The position numbers were made by a program, and so were the translations under genes. A stretch of DNA of 64,000 bases from contig NZ_JARJBB010000001.1 in the NCBI RefSeq assembly GCF_029269835.1, positions 124,001-188,000 on the forward strand, in the 5' to 3' direction. The DNA is from Streptomyces tropicalis. GTDB taxonomy: Bacteria; Actinomycetota; Actinomycetes; Streptomycetales; Streptomycetaceae. The stretch's first letter is position 1, and every line of letters begins with the position of its first letter. Below, piece after piece: positions 49,399-58,445 of the stretch. The notes beneath the pieces are model-generated. The model saw only the letters and a list, made by a program, of their open reading frames with translations. It ran no database searches and had not been told where the DNA came from.

Positions 49399-50925
49399 GT
49401 GACTGCTCTCACTCTCAGCACCGCTGCGGCGCCTGGCCTGCGGGCCGACGCGATCGTGATCGGTGTCGCCAAGGGCACCAAGGGCCCGGTCGTCGCACCG
49501 GGCGCGGAGGCCGTCGACACGGCGTACGACGGCCGGCTCGCCGACGTCCTGGAGACCCTCGGTGCCTCCGGCGCCGAGGGCGAGGTGACGAAGCTGCCCG
49601 CACCGTCCGGCTTCAAGTCCCCGCTCGTGCTGGCGGTGGGCCTCGGTGCGCAGCCGGAGAAGGACGCCGAGTACGGCGCCGAGACGCTGCGCCGCGCCGC
49701 CGGTGCGGCCGCGCGCGCCCTGGCCGGGGTCAAGAAGGCCGGCTTCGCGCTGCCGCTCGCGGACGCCGCCGACGCCGGGGCGCTCGCCGAGGGTGCGCTG
49801 CTCGGCGCCTACGCGTTCGACACGTACAAGGAGAACGGCAAGGACAGCCGGGCGAAGAACGGCCGGGCGCCGCTCGCCGAGGTCGCCCTGCTCGGCGGCA
49901 AGCCCCGGGACAAGGCGTACAAGGCCGCCGTGGAGCGCGCCGCCGCCGTCTGCGAGGAGCTGAACCGGGCCCGCGACCTGATCAACATGCCGCCCAACGA
50001 CCTCTACCCGGCCTCGTTCGCGGCGATCGCCCAGGGCGCCGCCAAGGAGCACGGCCTGAAGGTGCAGGTGCTCGACGAGAAGGCGCTGACCAAGGGCGGC
50101 TACGGCGGCATCCTCGGCGTCGGCGCGGGCGCGGCGGCGGCGCCGCGGCTGGTCAAGCTCTCCTACACGCACTCCAAGGCGAAGAAGCACCTCGCGCTCG
50201 TCGGCAAGGGCATCACCTACGACTCGGGCGGCATCTCGCTGAAGCCGGCCGGCCACAACGAGACGATGAAGTGCGACATGAGCGGCGCGGCCGCGGTGTT
50301 CGCCGCCGTCGTGGCGGCCGCCCGCCTCGGCCTGGAGGTCAACGTCACCGGCTGGCTGGCGCTGGCCGAGAACATGCCCTCCGGCTCCGCCACCCGCCCC
50401 GGTGACGTGCTGCGCATGTACAGCGGCAAGACGGTGGAGGTGCTCAACACCGACGCCGAGGGCCGGCTGGTGATGGCGGACGCGCTGTGGGCCGCCTCGC
50501 TGGAGAAGCCGGACGCGATCGTGGACGTCGCCACGCTGACCGGCGCGATGATGCTGGCGCTCGGCAGCCGCACGTTCGGGATCATGGCGAACGACGAGGC
50601 GTTCCGCGGCGCGATCCACGAGGCGGCCGAGGAGGTCGGCGAGGACGCCTGGCCGATGCCGCTGCCCGAGCACCTGCGCAAGGGCATGGACTCCCCCACC
50701 GCCGACATCGCCAACATGGGCGAGCGCATGGGCGGCGGCCTGGTCGCCGGCCTCTTCCTGCGCGAGTTCGTCGGCGAGGGCATCACGTGGGCGCACCTCG
50801 ACATCGCCGGCCCCGCCTTCAACGAGCAGGGCCCCTTCGGCTACACCCCCAAGGGCGGCACCGGCAGCGCGGTGCGCACGCTGGTGCGCCTCGCGGAGCT
50901 GACCGCCGCGGGCGACCTGGGCTGA
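49399..50925 (+). CDS. pepA: leucyl aminopeptidase (M17 family)
   Basis: 508 residues. A cytosolic di-zinc aminopeptidase that removes N-terminal residues and works in peptide turnover. The N-terminal macro-like domain (1-170) precedes the catalytic domain, which has GKGITYDSGGISLKPAGHNETMKCDMSGAAAV (Lys and Asp metal ligands), the family signature NTDAEGRLVMADAL (about 350-363) and TLTGAMMLALG. The start is GTG. It is upstream of lpd on the same strand with a 281-nt gap, so it probably has separate transcription from the PDH genes. M17 hexamers also bind DNA in some bacteria, but nothing here shows that. Confidence 0.96.
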   Translation: MTALTLSTAAAPGLRADAIVIGVAKGTKGPVVAPGAEAVDTAYDGRLADVLETLGASGAEGEVTKLPAPSGFKSPLVLAVGLGAQPEKDAEYGAETLRRAAGAAARALAGVKKAGFALPLADAADAGALAEGALLGAYAFDTYKENGKDSRAKNGRAPLAEVALLGGKPRDKAYKAAVERAAAVCEELNRARDLINMPPNDLYPASFAAIAQGAAKEHGLKVQVLDEKALTKGGYGGILGVGAGAAAAPRLVKLSYTHSKAKKHLALVGKGITYDSGGISLKPAGHNETMKCDMSGAAAVFAAVVAAARLGLEVNVTGWLALAENMPSGSATRPGDVLRMYSGKTVEVLNTDAEGRLVMADALWAASLEKPDAIVDVATLTGAMMLALGSRTFGIMANDEAFRGAIHEAAEEVGEDAWPMPLPEHLRKGMDSPTADIANMGERMGGGLVAGLFLREFVGEGITWAHLDIAGPAFNEQGPFGYTPKGGTGSAVRTLVRLAELTAAGDLG

Positions 50926-51206
50926 CGCCCCGCCGCGCGCCCGGCGGCCCGGTCCCACCCCGTCGTACGGCGGGTGCGGGGCCGGGCGCGGCCGGGCGCG
51001 CGGCCGTGTCCCGGGGCGGGACCGGGCCGCCGGGCGTGGGACGCATCACACTCCGGCCCGGCGTCTCGTTCACTCCCGACAAGTGCGAAGATGGGGCACG
51101 GCAGGACAGGGCCCCCACCGAAGGGCCGAATCCCAAGCGGCCGGACACCAGCCGCCTGTCGGTCACCGACGACCGGCGCACGGCGCACATGCATGGAGGA
51201 CGTGAC

Positions 51207-52595
51207 GTGGCGAACGACGCCAGCACCGTTTTCGACCTAGTGATCCTCGGCGGTGGCAGCGGTGGTTACGCCGCGGCCCTGCGCGGGGCGCAGCTGGGCC
51301 TGGACGTCGCCCTGATCGAGAAGAACAAGCTCGGCGGCACCTGCCTGCACAACGGCTGCATTCCGACCAAGGCCCTGCTGCACGCCGGCGAGATCGCCGA
51401 CCAGGCGCGCGAGGCCGAGCAGTTCGGTGTCAAGACCTCCTTCGAGGGCATCGACATCGCGGGCGTCCACAAGTACAAGGACGACGTCGTCGCCGGCCTG
51501 TACAAGGGTCTGCAGGGTCTGGTCGCCTCCCGCAAGGTGACCTACATCGAGGGCGAGGGCCGCCTGTCCTCCCCGACCTCCGTGGACGTCAACGGCCAGC
51601 GTGTGCAGGGCCGTCACATCCTGCTCGCGACCGGCTCCGTGCCGAAGTCGCTGCCGGGCCTGGAGATCGACGGCGACCGGATCATCTCCTCCGACCACGC
51701 CCTCGTCCTGGACCGCGTGCCGAAGTCCGCGATCATCCTGGGCGGCGGTGTCATCGGTGTCGAGTTCGCCTCGGCGTGGAAGTCCTTCGGCGCGGACGTC
51801 ACGGTCATCGAGGGCCTGAAGCACCTCGTCCCGGTCGAGGACGAGAACTCCTCCAAGCTGCTGGAGCGCGCGTTCCGCAAGCGCGGCATCAAGTTCAACC
51901 TCGGCACCTTCTTCCAGAAGGCCGAGTACACCCAGGACGGGGTCAAGGTCACCCTCGCCGACGGCAAGGAGTTCGAGGCCGAGGTCCTCCTCGTCGCCGT
52001 CGGCCGCGGCCCGGTCTCCCAGGGCCTGGGCTACGAGGAGGCCGGGGTCGCCATGGACCGCGGCTACGTCCTCGCCGACGAGTACATGCGGACCAACGTC
52101 CCGACGATCTCCGCCGTCGGTGACCTGGTCCCGACCCTCCAGCTCGCGCACGTCGGCTTCGCCGAGGGCATCCTGGTGGCGGAGCGTCTGGCCGGTCTGA
52201 AGACCGTCCCGATCGACTACGACGGTGTCCCGCGGGTGACGTACTGCCACCCGGAGGTCGCCTCCGTCGGCATCACCGAGGCCAAGGCCAAGGAGATCTA
52301 CGGCGCGGACAAGGTCGTCGCTCTGAAGTACAACCTGGCGGGCAACGGCAAGAGCAAGATCCTGAAGACCGCGGGCGAGATCAAGCTCGTCCAGGTCAAG
52401 GACGGTGCCGTGGTCGGCGTCCACATGGTCGGCGACCGCATGGGCGAGCAGGTCGGCGAGGCCCAGCTGATCTACAACTGGGAGGCGCTGCCGGCCGAGG
52501 TCGCCCAGCTCGTCCACGCCCACCCGACGCAGAACGAGGCGCTCGGCGAGGCCCACCTGGCCCTGGCCGGCAAGCCGCTGCACTCCCACGACTGA
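51207..52595 (+). CDS. lpd: dihydrolipoamide dehydrogenase (E3)
   Basis: A 462-residue FAD flavoprotein that reoxidises dihydrolipoyl groups of 2-oxoacid dehydrogenase complexes with NAD+. It has FAD motif GGGSGGYAAA (about 14-23), the redox disulfide GGTCLHNGCIPTK (Cys46, Cys51), the NAD motif IILGGGVIGVEFASAW (about 180-195) and the interface His-Glu pair in HAHPTQNEALGEA (about 441-446). GTG 51207 has GGAGG upstream. It is directly upstream of the E2 gene (103 nt) and near aceE, so it serves PDH and probably 2-oxoglutarate dehydrogenase. Confidence 0.97.
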   Translation: MANDASTVFDLVILGGGSGGYAAALRGAQLGLDVALIEKNKLGGTCLHNGCIPTKALLHAGEIADQAREAEQFGVKTSFEGIDIAGVHKYKDDVVAGLYKGLQGLVASRKVTYIEGEGRLSSPTSVDVNGQRVQGRHILLATGSVPKSLPGLEIDGDRIISSDHALVLDRVPKSAIILGGGVIGVEFASAWKSFGADVTVIEGLKHLVPVEDENSSKLLERAFRKRGIKFNLGTFFQKAEYTQDGVKVTLADGKEFEAEVLLVAVGRGPVSQGLGYEEAGVAMDRGYVLADEYMRTNVPTISAVGDLVPTLQLAHVGFAEGILVAERLAGLKTVPIDYDGVPRVTYCHPEVASVGITEAKAKEIYGADKVVALKYNLAGNGKSKILKTAGEIKLVQVKDGAVVGVHMVGDRMGEQVGEAQLIYNWEALPAEVAQLVHAHPTQNEALGEAHLALAGKPLHSHD

Positions 52596-52633
52596 CGCCC
52601 TCAGTCACCGGACGCGACGACACAGACTTCCGC

Positions 52634-52672
52634 TTCCCCCGGGCCCCCGGCTTCGCCCGGACCCGGGGGGAA
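52634..52672 (+). terminator. possible attenuating hairpin between lpd and the E2 gene
   Basis: TTCCCCCGGG (52634-52643) pairs with CCCGGGGGGAA (52662-52672, one bulged G), enclosing a CCGG/CCGG inner stem with a CTTCG loop. Placed 39 nt after lpd and before sucB, it could reduce readthrough and set the E3:E2 ratio. Confidence 0.5.
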
Positions 52673-52698
52673 CCCATCCGTAAGGAGCAACCGAAACC

Positions 52699-54522
52699 AT
52701 GGCGGTTTCCGTAACCCTTCCGGCGCTCGGCGAGAGCGTCACCGAGGGCACTGTCACCCGCTGGCTGAAGGCCGAGGGCGAGCGCGTCGAGGCCGACGAG
52801 CCGCTGCTCGAGGTCTCCACCGACAAGGTCGACACCGAGATCCCGGCCCCCGCCTCCGGCGTGCTGGCCTCCATCAAGGTCGCCGAGGACGAGACCGTCG
52901 AGGTCGGTGCCGAGCTGGCCCTGATCGACGACGGCTCCGGCGCCCCCGCGGCCGCCCCGGCCCCCGCCGCCGAGGCCGCTCCGGCCCCGGCCGCCGAGCA
53001 GCCCGCCCCGGCGCCCGCCGCCCCGGCCGCCGAGCAGGCCGCCCCCGCCCCGGCGCCCGCCGCCGAGGCCGCCCCCGCCGGCTCCGCCGAGGGCACGGAC
53101 GTGGTCCTGCCCGCGCTCGGCGAGTCCGTCACCGAGGGCACCGTCACCCGCTGGCTGAAGTCGGTCGGCGACAGCGTCGAGGCCGACGAGCCGCTGCTCG
53201 AGGTCTCCACCGACAAGGTCGACACCGAGATCCCGGCCCCCGCCTCCGGCACCCTGCTGGAGATCGTGGTGGGCGAGGACGAGACCGCCGAGGTCGGCGC
53301 CAAGCTCGCCGTCATCGGTGCCGCCGGTGCCGCCCCGGCCGCCGCTCCGGCCGCCCCGGCTCCGGCCCCCGCCGCCGAGGCCCCGGCCGCTCCGGCTCCG
53401 GCGCCCGCCCCGGCTCCGGCCCCCGCCCCCGCCCCCGCCCCGGCTCCGGCGCCCGCGCCGGCCGCCCCGGCCCCGCAGGCCGCCCCGGCCCCGGCCCCGC
53501 AGCAGGCAGCGCCGGCCCCCGCGCCGGCGCCGGCCGCCCCCGCGCCCGCCCCGGCCGCGCAGGCACCGGCCCCGGCCGCCGCCGCGTCCGACGAGGGCGC
53601 CTACGTGACCCCGCTGGTGCGCAAGCTCGCCGCCGAGAACGGCGTCGACCTGTCCGCCGTCAAGGGCACCGGCGTCGGTGGCCGCATCCGCAAGCAGGAC
53701 GTCCTCGCCGCCGCAGAGGCCGCGAAGGCGGCGGCCGCTCCGGCCCCCGCCGCGGCCGCTCCGGCCGCCGGCAGGAAGGCGCCGGTCCTGGAGGCCTCGC
53801 CGCTGCGCGGGCAGACCGTGAAGATGCCGCGGATCCGCAAGGTCATCGGCGACAACATGGTCAAGGCCCTGCACGAGCAGGCCCAGCTGTCCTCGGTCGT
53901 CGAGGTCGACGTGACCCGCCTGATGCGCCTGCGCGCCCAGGCCAAGGACGGCTTCGCGGCCCGTGAGGGCGTCAAGCTCTCCCCGATGCCGTTCTTCGTG
54001 AAGGCCGCCGCCCAGGCGCTGAAGGCCCACCCGGCCGTCAACGCCCGGATCAACGACGCCGAGGGGACCATCACCTACTTCGACACCGAGAACGTCGGTA
54101 TCGCGGTGGACTCCGAGAAGGGCCTGATGACCCCGGTCATCAAGAACGCCGGTGACCTGAACCTCGCCGGCATCGCCAAGGCCACCGCCGACCTGGCGGG
54201 CAAGGTCCGGGCCAACAAGATCACCCCGGACGAGCTGTCCGGCGCGACCTTCACCATCAGCAACACCGGTTCGCGCGGCGCGCTGTTCGACACGATCATC
54301 GTGCCCCCGGGCCAGGTCGCGATCCTCGGCATCGGCGCCACGGTCAAGCGCCCGGCCGTCATCGAGACGGAGGAGGGCACGGTCATCGGCGTCCGCGACA
54401 TGACCTACCTGACCCTCTCCTACGACCACCGCCTGGTGGACGGCGCCGACGCCGCCCGCTACCTGACGGCGGTCAAGGCGATCCTGGAGGCGGGCGAGTT
54501 CGAGGTCGAGCTCGGCCTGTAG
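52699..54522 (+). CDS. sucB: dihydrolipoamide acyltransferase (E2), two lipoyl domains
   Basis: 607 residues. It forms the core of the actinobacterial 2-oxoacid dehydrogenase complex. Lipoyl domain 1 (about 1-77, Lys42 in STDKVD) and lipoyl domain 2 (about 131-207, Lys172) are near-identical. Long Ala/Pro linkers follow each, then a peripheral-subunit-binding domain (about 297-335, [32 protein letters not shown]) and a catalytic domain ending with [17 protein letters not shown] (catalytic His and Asp). Usually annotated SucB; adjacency to aceE and lpd means it is likely the shared PDH E2 (DlaT/AceF). A good AAGGAG site precedes the ATG. Confidence 0.95.
   Translation: MAVSVTLPALGESVTEGTVTRWLKAEGERVEADEPLLEVSTDKVDTEIPAPASGVLASIKVAEDETVEVGAELALIDDGSGAPAAAPAPAAEAAPAPAAEQPAPAPAAPAAEQAAPAPAPAAEAAPAGSAEGTDVVLPALGESVTEGTVTRWLKSVGDSVEADEPLLEVSTDKVDTEIPAPASGTLLEIVVGEDETAEVGAKLAVIGAAGAAPAAAPAAPAPAPAAEAPAAPAPAPAPAPAPAPAPAPAPAPAPAAPAPQAAPAPAPQQAAPAPAPAPAAPAPAPAAQAPAPAAAASDEGAYVTPLVRKLAAENGVDLSAVKGTGVGGRIRKQDVLAAAEAAKAAAAPAPAAAAPAAGRKAPVLEASPLRGQTVKMPRIRKVIGDNMVKALHEQAQLSSVVEVDVTRLMRLRAQAKDGFAAREGVKLSPMPFFVKAAAQALKAHPAVNARINDAEGTITYFDTENVGIAVDSEKGLMTPVIKNAGDLNLAGIAKATADLAGKVRANKITPDELSGATFTISNTGSRGALFDTIIVPPGQVAILGIGATVKRPAVIETEEGTVIGVRDMTYLTLSYDHRLVDGADAARYLTAVKAILEAGEFEVELGL
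52784..52860 (+). repeat. 77-bp perfect direct repeat, copy 1 (lipoyl domain 1)
   Basis: Identical at every base, including synonymous positions, to 53174-53250; offset 390 bp (130 codons). Both encode the lipoyl-lysine beta turn. It indicates recent domain duplication or gene conversion. Confidence 0.95.
53174..53250 (+). repeat. 77-bp perfect direct repeat, copy 2 (lipoyl domain 2)
   Basis: Second copy of the repeat at 52784-52860, in frame within the same gene. Confidence 0.95.
53328..53590 (+). repeat. Ala/Pro linker low-complexity tract
   Basis: Degenerate GCC/CCG/GCG-CCC codons encoding alternating Ala-Pro, the flexible linker between lipoyl domain 2 and the subunit-binding domain. 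A shorter similar tract (52945-53090) lies between the lipoyl domains. Length variation between strains is to be expected. Confidence 0.9.
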
Positions 54523-54544
54523 TCCGACCGCCTTCGCAGGTCCC

Positions 54545-54586
54545 CACGGCGCCCCCGTCCGGAGCATTCCGGGCGGGGGCCCCGTG
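54545..54586 (+). terminator. terminator of the E2 gene
   Basis: CACGG-GCCCCCG-CCGG (54545 on) pairs with CCGG-CGGGGGC-CCGTG (to 54586) with one G-T pair and small bulges, loop AGCATT. It begins 22 nt after the sucB stop. Confidence 0.85.
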
Positions 54587-54780
54587 CTGTCCGGCGCGAC
54601 CTGCGTGTAAGCCTCGTCTCACCTGCGAAGAAGCGCCCGTATGCGCCCTTCCCCGCGACGGCCGCCGCCGTATTGTCTAAGCGTCACTCGCCCCAGGGTC
54701 CCCGCCCGCCGTCCGACCACCGCCCGCACCGAGGCCCTCGTGCCCCGCCGCATCGGATCGCCCCCCGAGAAGGAGCCCTC

Positions 54781-55404
54781 ATGACCGCGCCCGTCGTCCA
54801 CTCGCTGCGCGAGCAGATCCGCGAGCACATCGTGGAGGGGATCGTCAGCGGGCGCTGGAAGCCGGGCGAGCGGATCGTCGAGCGGCGGATCGCCACCGAG
54901 CTGGAGGTCAGCCAGACCCCGGTGCGGGAGGCGCTGCGCGAGCTGGAGTCGCTGCGGCTGATCGAGTCCGCGCCCAACAAGGGCGTGCGGGTGCGGAACC
55001 TGACGGCGGCCGACCTGGAGGAGAGCTACCCGGTCCGGGCGGGCCTGGAGGCCATCGCCGCGGAGCTGGCGGCGGAGCGGCTGGCGCAGGACTGCTCGGC
55101 GCTGGAGCCTCACGTCACCGCCCTCTACGAGGCCGACCGCGCCGCCGACGGCACCGCCCAGGTACGCCACACGGTGGGCTTCCACCGGGAACTGGTCCGC
55201 GCGGCCGGCAACTCGGTGCTGCTGCACACCTGGGAGGGGCTGGGCATCGAGGTGTTCACCGCCCTGTCCATCCGCTGGCTGGGGACCGTCCAGCAGTCCT
55301 ACGCCGAGGAGCACCAGGAGCTGGTGGAGGCCTTCAAGCGCCGGGACCCGCGGATCCCCGAGCTGGTGAAGGCGCACGTCCTCGGCTGCGCTCCGCGGGC
55401 GTGA
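54781..55404 (+). CDS. GntR/FadR-type transcriptional regulator
   Basis: 207 residues. The N-terminal winged helix (about 8-72: REQIREHIVEGIVSGRWKPGERIVERRIATELEVSQTPVREALRELESLRLIE) is followed by an all-helical FCD ligand domain (about 80-200) whose metal/carboxylate site residues appear in SYPVRAGLEAIAAEL and FHRELVRAAGNSVL. Ligands of FCD regulators are often small organic acids. It is located directly upstream of aceE, which has a dyad overlapping its promoter, so pyruvate dehydrogenase control (PdhR-like) is the natural inference. ATG 54781 has GAAGGAG. A -10-like TATTGT lies at 54671-54676. Confidence 0.92.
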   Translation: MTAPVVHSLREQIREHIVEGIVSGRWKPGERIVERRIATELEVSQTPVREALRELESLRLIESAPNKGVRVRNLTAADLEESYPVRAGLEAIAAELAAERLAQDCSALEPHVTALYEADRAADGTAQVRHTVGFHRELVRAAGNSVLLHTWEGLGIEVFTALSIRWLGTVQQSYAEEHQELVEAFKRRDPRIPELVKAHVLGCAPRA

Positions 55405-55451
55405 CGCACCCGAGCCCCCCCCGCTCACCTGCGAAAGCCAGGCACGAACGC

Positions 55452-55486
55452 GGCACCGCGTGCCTGTTCGAAGGGCACCGCGTGCC
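55452..55486. promoter_or_regulatory. tandem 13-bp palindromes upstream of aceE
   Basis: GGCACCGCGTGCC occurs identically at 55452-55464 and 55474-55486, centres 22 bp apart. An extra half-site GGCAC lies at 55441, 11 bp before the first. The helical phasing suggests cooperative binding by a dimeric regulator. Confidence 0.55.
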
Positions 55487-55497
55487 GACTTTCTCGT

Positions 55498-55554
55498 GAT
55501 CAAGAGATTTTGGCCCCGAAATCTTTGATCGATCATCGATCAGGGAGCTAGAGT
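55498..55554 (+). promoter_or_regulatory. aceE promoter with overlapping operators
   Basis: TTGATC (55525-55530) and TAGAGT (55549-55554) with an 18-nt spacer form a good vegetative promoter. A perfect dyad TGATCGAT-C-ATCGATCA (55526-55542) covers the -35. A looser dyad (GATCAAGAGATTT at 55498-55510, AAATCTTTGATC at 55519-55530) lies just upstream. The adjacent GntR protein is the obvious candidate binder. The leader to ATG 55662 is about 100 nt. Confidence 0.65.
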
Positions 55555-55661
55555 CGCCGACGGGCTCCGACCCGAGCCCACGCCCTGTCCTGCCAAAGAC
55601 CAAGGGCACCCCCGAACCCTTACCGATGAGGGAACCCCCTTCGACTGAGGAAGGCGGCGAC

Positions 55662-58364
55662 ATGACCGACCCCAAGGCCATCCAGCCGAGCGAGCTCGAC
55701 CAGCTCCCGGACCGCGACCCGGAGGAGACCGCCGAATGGCGGGCGTCCCTGGACGCCGTCACCGAGGCGGCCGGGCCGCACCGTGCCGCATACCTGATGC
55801 GCCGCACGCTGGAGCGCGCCGAGGGCGCCGGCATCGCGCTGCCGAAGCTCCTGGAGACCGACTACGTCAACTCCATCCCGACCGCCGCCGAGCCCGCGGC
55901 GCCCGGCGACCCGGAGATGGAGCGCCGGATCACCGCGTGGAACCGCTGGAACGCGGCCGCCATGGTGACCCGCGGCAGCAAGCACGGCGTCGGCGGCCAC
56001 ATCGCCACCTTCGCCTCCGCCGCCTGGCTGTACGAGACCGGCTTCAACCACTTCTTCCGGGGCAAGGAGGCGGACGGGTCCGGCGACCAGCTCTACATCC
56101 AGGGCCACGCCTCCCCCGGCATCTACGCCCGCGCCTTCCTCGACGGCCGGCTGGACGAGGCCCACCTGGACAACTTCCGCCAGGAGGCCGGCGGCGACGG
56201 CCTGCCCTCGTACCCGCACCCGCGCCGGCTGCCCTGGCTGTGGGAGTTCCCGACCGTCTCCATGGGTCTGGGCCCGCTGTCCGCGATCTACCAGGCGCGC
56301 TTCAACCGCTACCTCACCAGCCGCGGCATCAAGGACGTCTCCGCGTCGCACGTGTGGGCGTTCCTCGGCGACGGCGAGATGGACGAGCCGGAGTCGACGG
56401 CGGCCCTCGCACTCGCCGCCCGTGAGGAGCTGGACAACCTCACCTTCGTCATCAACTGCAACCTGCAGCGCCTCGACGGCCCGGTCCGCGCCAACTTCAA
56501 GATCGTGCAGGAGCTGGAGGCGCAGTTCCGCGGCGCCGGCTGGAACGTCGTCAAGACGCTCTGGGGCTCGGCCTGGGACGAGCTGTTCGCCCTCGACACC
56601 ACGGGCGCGCTGGTCCGCCGCCTGCGCCAGGTGCCGGACGCGCAGGTGCAGACGTACCAGACCCGCGGTGCGGCCTACATCCGCGAGGACTTCTTCGGCA
56701 CGGACCCGGCGCTCGCCGAGATGGCGAAGCTGCTGAGCGACGACAAGATCCTCGACTGCTTCCACTTCTCCCGCGGCGGCCACGAGCCCCGCAAGGTGTA
56801 CGCCGCCTACAAGGCCGCCGTGGAGCACAAGGGCGCTCCGACGGTGATCCTGGCCCAGACGGTCAAGGGCCACACCCTCGGCGAGGGCTTCGCGTCGAAG
56901 AACGCCAACCACCAGATGAAGAAGCTGACGGTGGACGAGTTCAAGGCGATGCGCGACCTGCTGGAGCTGCCGATCGCCGACAGCGCCTTCGCCGACGGCC
57001 AGGTCCCCTACGGCCACCCCGGCGCGGACGCCCCCGAGGTCCGCTACCTCCAGGAGCGCCGCGCGGCCCTCGGCGGCCCGGCCCCGGCCCGCCGCACGCA
57101 CCCGGTGGCGCCGCTGCCCGCGCCCGCCGAGAAGGCGTTCGCCTCCTTCGACAAGGGCTCCGGCTCGCAGAACGTGGCCACCACGATGGCTTTCGTGCGC
57201 CTGGTCAAGGACCTGGTCCGGGACAAGGAGACCGGCCGCCGCTGGGTGCCGATCGTCCCCGACGAGGCGCGCACCTTCGGCATGGAGAGCCTCTTCCCGT
57301 CCCTCGGCATCTACTCGCCCAAGGGCCAGACGTACGAGCCGGTCGACCGCGACCAGCTGATGTACTACAAGGAGGCCAAGAACGGCCAGATCCTCAACGA
57401 GGGGATCACCGAGGCCGGTTCGATGGCCGACTTCATCGCCGCGTCCACCGCGTACGCGACGCACGGCGAGGCGATGATCCCGTTCTACATCTTCTACTCG
57501 ATGTTCGGCTGGCAGCGCACCGCCGACCAGATGTGGCAGCTCGGCGACCAGCTCGGCCGCGGCTTCCTGGTCGGCGCCACGGCGGGCCGCACGACGCTCA
57601 CCGGCGAGGGCCTGCAGCACGCCGACGGCCACTCCCCGGTGATCGCGGCGACCAACCCGGCGGCGCTGTCCTACGACCCGGCCTTCGCCTACGAGATCGC
57701 GGTGATCGTCAAGGACGGCCTGCGCCGCATGTACGGCGAGCCGGTGCCGGGCGAGGACCCGAACGTCTTCTACTACCTGACCGTCTACAACGAGCCGCTG
57801 CCGCAGCCGGCGAAGCCGTCGGGGCTCGGCATCGACGAGGGCATCGTCAAGGGCCTGTACCGGTTCAACACGGCGGAGTCCGCGGGCCTGACCGCCCCGG
57901 CGAACGCGCCGCGGATCCAGCTGCTGGGCTCCGGCACGGCGATCCACTGGGCGCTCCAGGCGCAGCGGATGCTCGCCGAGGAGTGGGGCGTGGCCGCCGA
58001 CGTGTGGTCCGCGACCTCGTGGACCGAGCTGCGCCGGGACGCCATGGACGCGGACGCGGCGCTGCTGCGGGGCGAGGAGCGGGTGCCGTACGTCCGCCAG
58101 GCGCTGCAGGCCGCCGAGGGCCCGGTCCTCGCGGTGTCCGACTACATGCGCCAGGTCCCGGACCAGATCGCGCAGTGGGTCGAGCAGGACTGGTCCTCGC
58201 TGGGCGCCGACGGCTTCGGCCTGTCGGACACCCGTGAGGCGGCCCGCCGCCACTTCGGCGTGGACGCACCGTCGATCGTGGTCGCGGCGCTCGCGCAGCT
58301 CGCCCGCCGCGGCGAGGTGAAGGCGTCCTCGGTCAAGGAGGCCCGGGAGCAGTACGGCCTGTAG
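55662..58364 (+). CDS. aceE: pyruvate dehydrogenase E1 component (homodimeric)
   Basis: 900 residues. A ThDP enzyme that decarboxylates pyruvate and acetylates the E2 lipoyl group. ThDP-binding motif GDGEMDEPES...NCNLQ is at about 235-270. Family blocks VGGHIATFASAAWLYETGFNHFF, GHASPGIYARAFLDGRL, FHFSRGGHEPRKVYAAYKAA, the regulatory-loop region VPDEARTFGMESLFPSLGIYS and the EGLQHADGHSPV segment are all present, so it is full length. ATG 55662 follows GAGGAAGG and fits the family N-terminus. It has its own regulated promoter and a strong terminator, so it is separate from lpd-sucB. Confidence 0.98.
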   Translation: MTDPKAIQPSELDQLPDRDPEETAEWRASLDAVTEAAGPHRAAYLMRRTLERAEGAGIALPKLLETDYVNSIPTAAEPAAPGDPEMERRITAWNRWNAAAMVTRGSKHGVGGHIATFASAAWLYETGFNHFFRGKEADGSGDQLYIQGHASPGIYARAFLDGRLDEAHLDNFRQEAGGDGLPSYPHPRRLPWLWEFPTVSMGLGPLSAIYQARFNRYLTSRGIKDVSASHVWAFLGDGEMDEPESTAALALAAREELDNLTFVINCNLQRLDGPVRANFKIVQELEAQFRGAGWNVVKTLWGSAWDELFALDTTGALVRRLRQVPDAQVQTYQTRGAAYIREDFFGTDPALAEMAKLLSDDKILDCFHFSRGGHEPRKVYAAYKAAVEHKGAPTVILAQTVKGHTLGEGFASKNANHQMKKLTVDEFKAMRDLLELPIADSAFADGQVPYGHPGADAPEVRYLQERRAALGGPAPARRTHPVAPLPAPAEKAFASFDKGSGSQNVATTMAFVRLVKDLVRDKETGRRWVPIVPDEARTFGMESLFPSLGIYSPKGQTYEPVDRDQLMYYKEAKNGQILNEGITEAGSMADFIAASTAYATHGEAMIPFYIFYSMFGWQRTADQMWQLGDQLGRGFLVGATAGRTTLTGEGLQHADGHSPVIAATNPAALSYDPAFAYEIAVIVKDGLRRMYGEPVPGEDPNVFYYLTVYNEPLPQPAKPSGLGIDEGIVKGLYRFNTAESAGLTAPANAPRIQLLGSGTAIHWALQAQRMLAEEWGVAADVWSATSWTELRRDAMDADAALLRGEERVPYVRQALQAAEGPVLAVSDYMRQVPDQIAQWVEQDWSSLGADGFGLSDTREAARRHFGVDAPSIVVAALAQLARRGEVKASSVKEAREQYGL

Positions 58365-58384
58365 CGGCCGCGGGACATCGACGG

Positions 58385-58416
58385 CACAGGGGCACGGCGA
58401 TCGCCGTGCCCCTGTG
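58385..58416 (+). terminator. terminator of aceE
   Basis: A perfect 15-bp stem (CACAGGGGCACGGCG / CGCCGTGCCCCTGTG) with a nominal 2-nt centre, 20 nt after the aceE stop. Confidence 0.92.
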
Positions 58417-58445
58417 GTGTCGGTGGGTCCCGGCATCATGAGGGC

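Noticed and set aside
53328..53590. Short periodic repeats resembling a CRISPR or minisatellite
   Set aside because: They are in-frame Ala-Pro codons of the E2 linker with no spacers of constant length.
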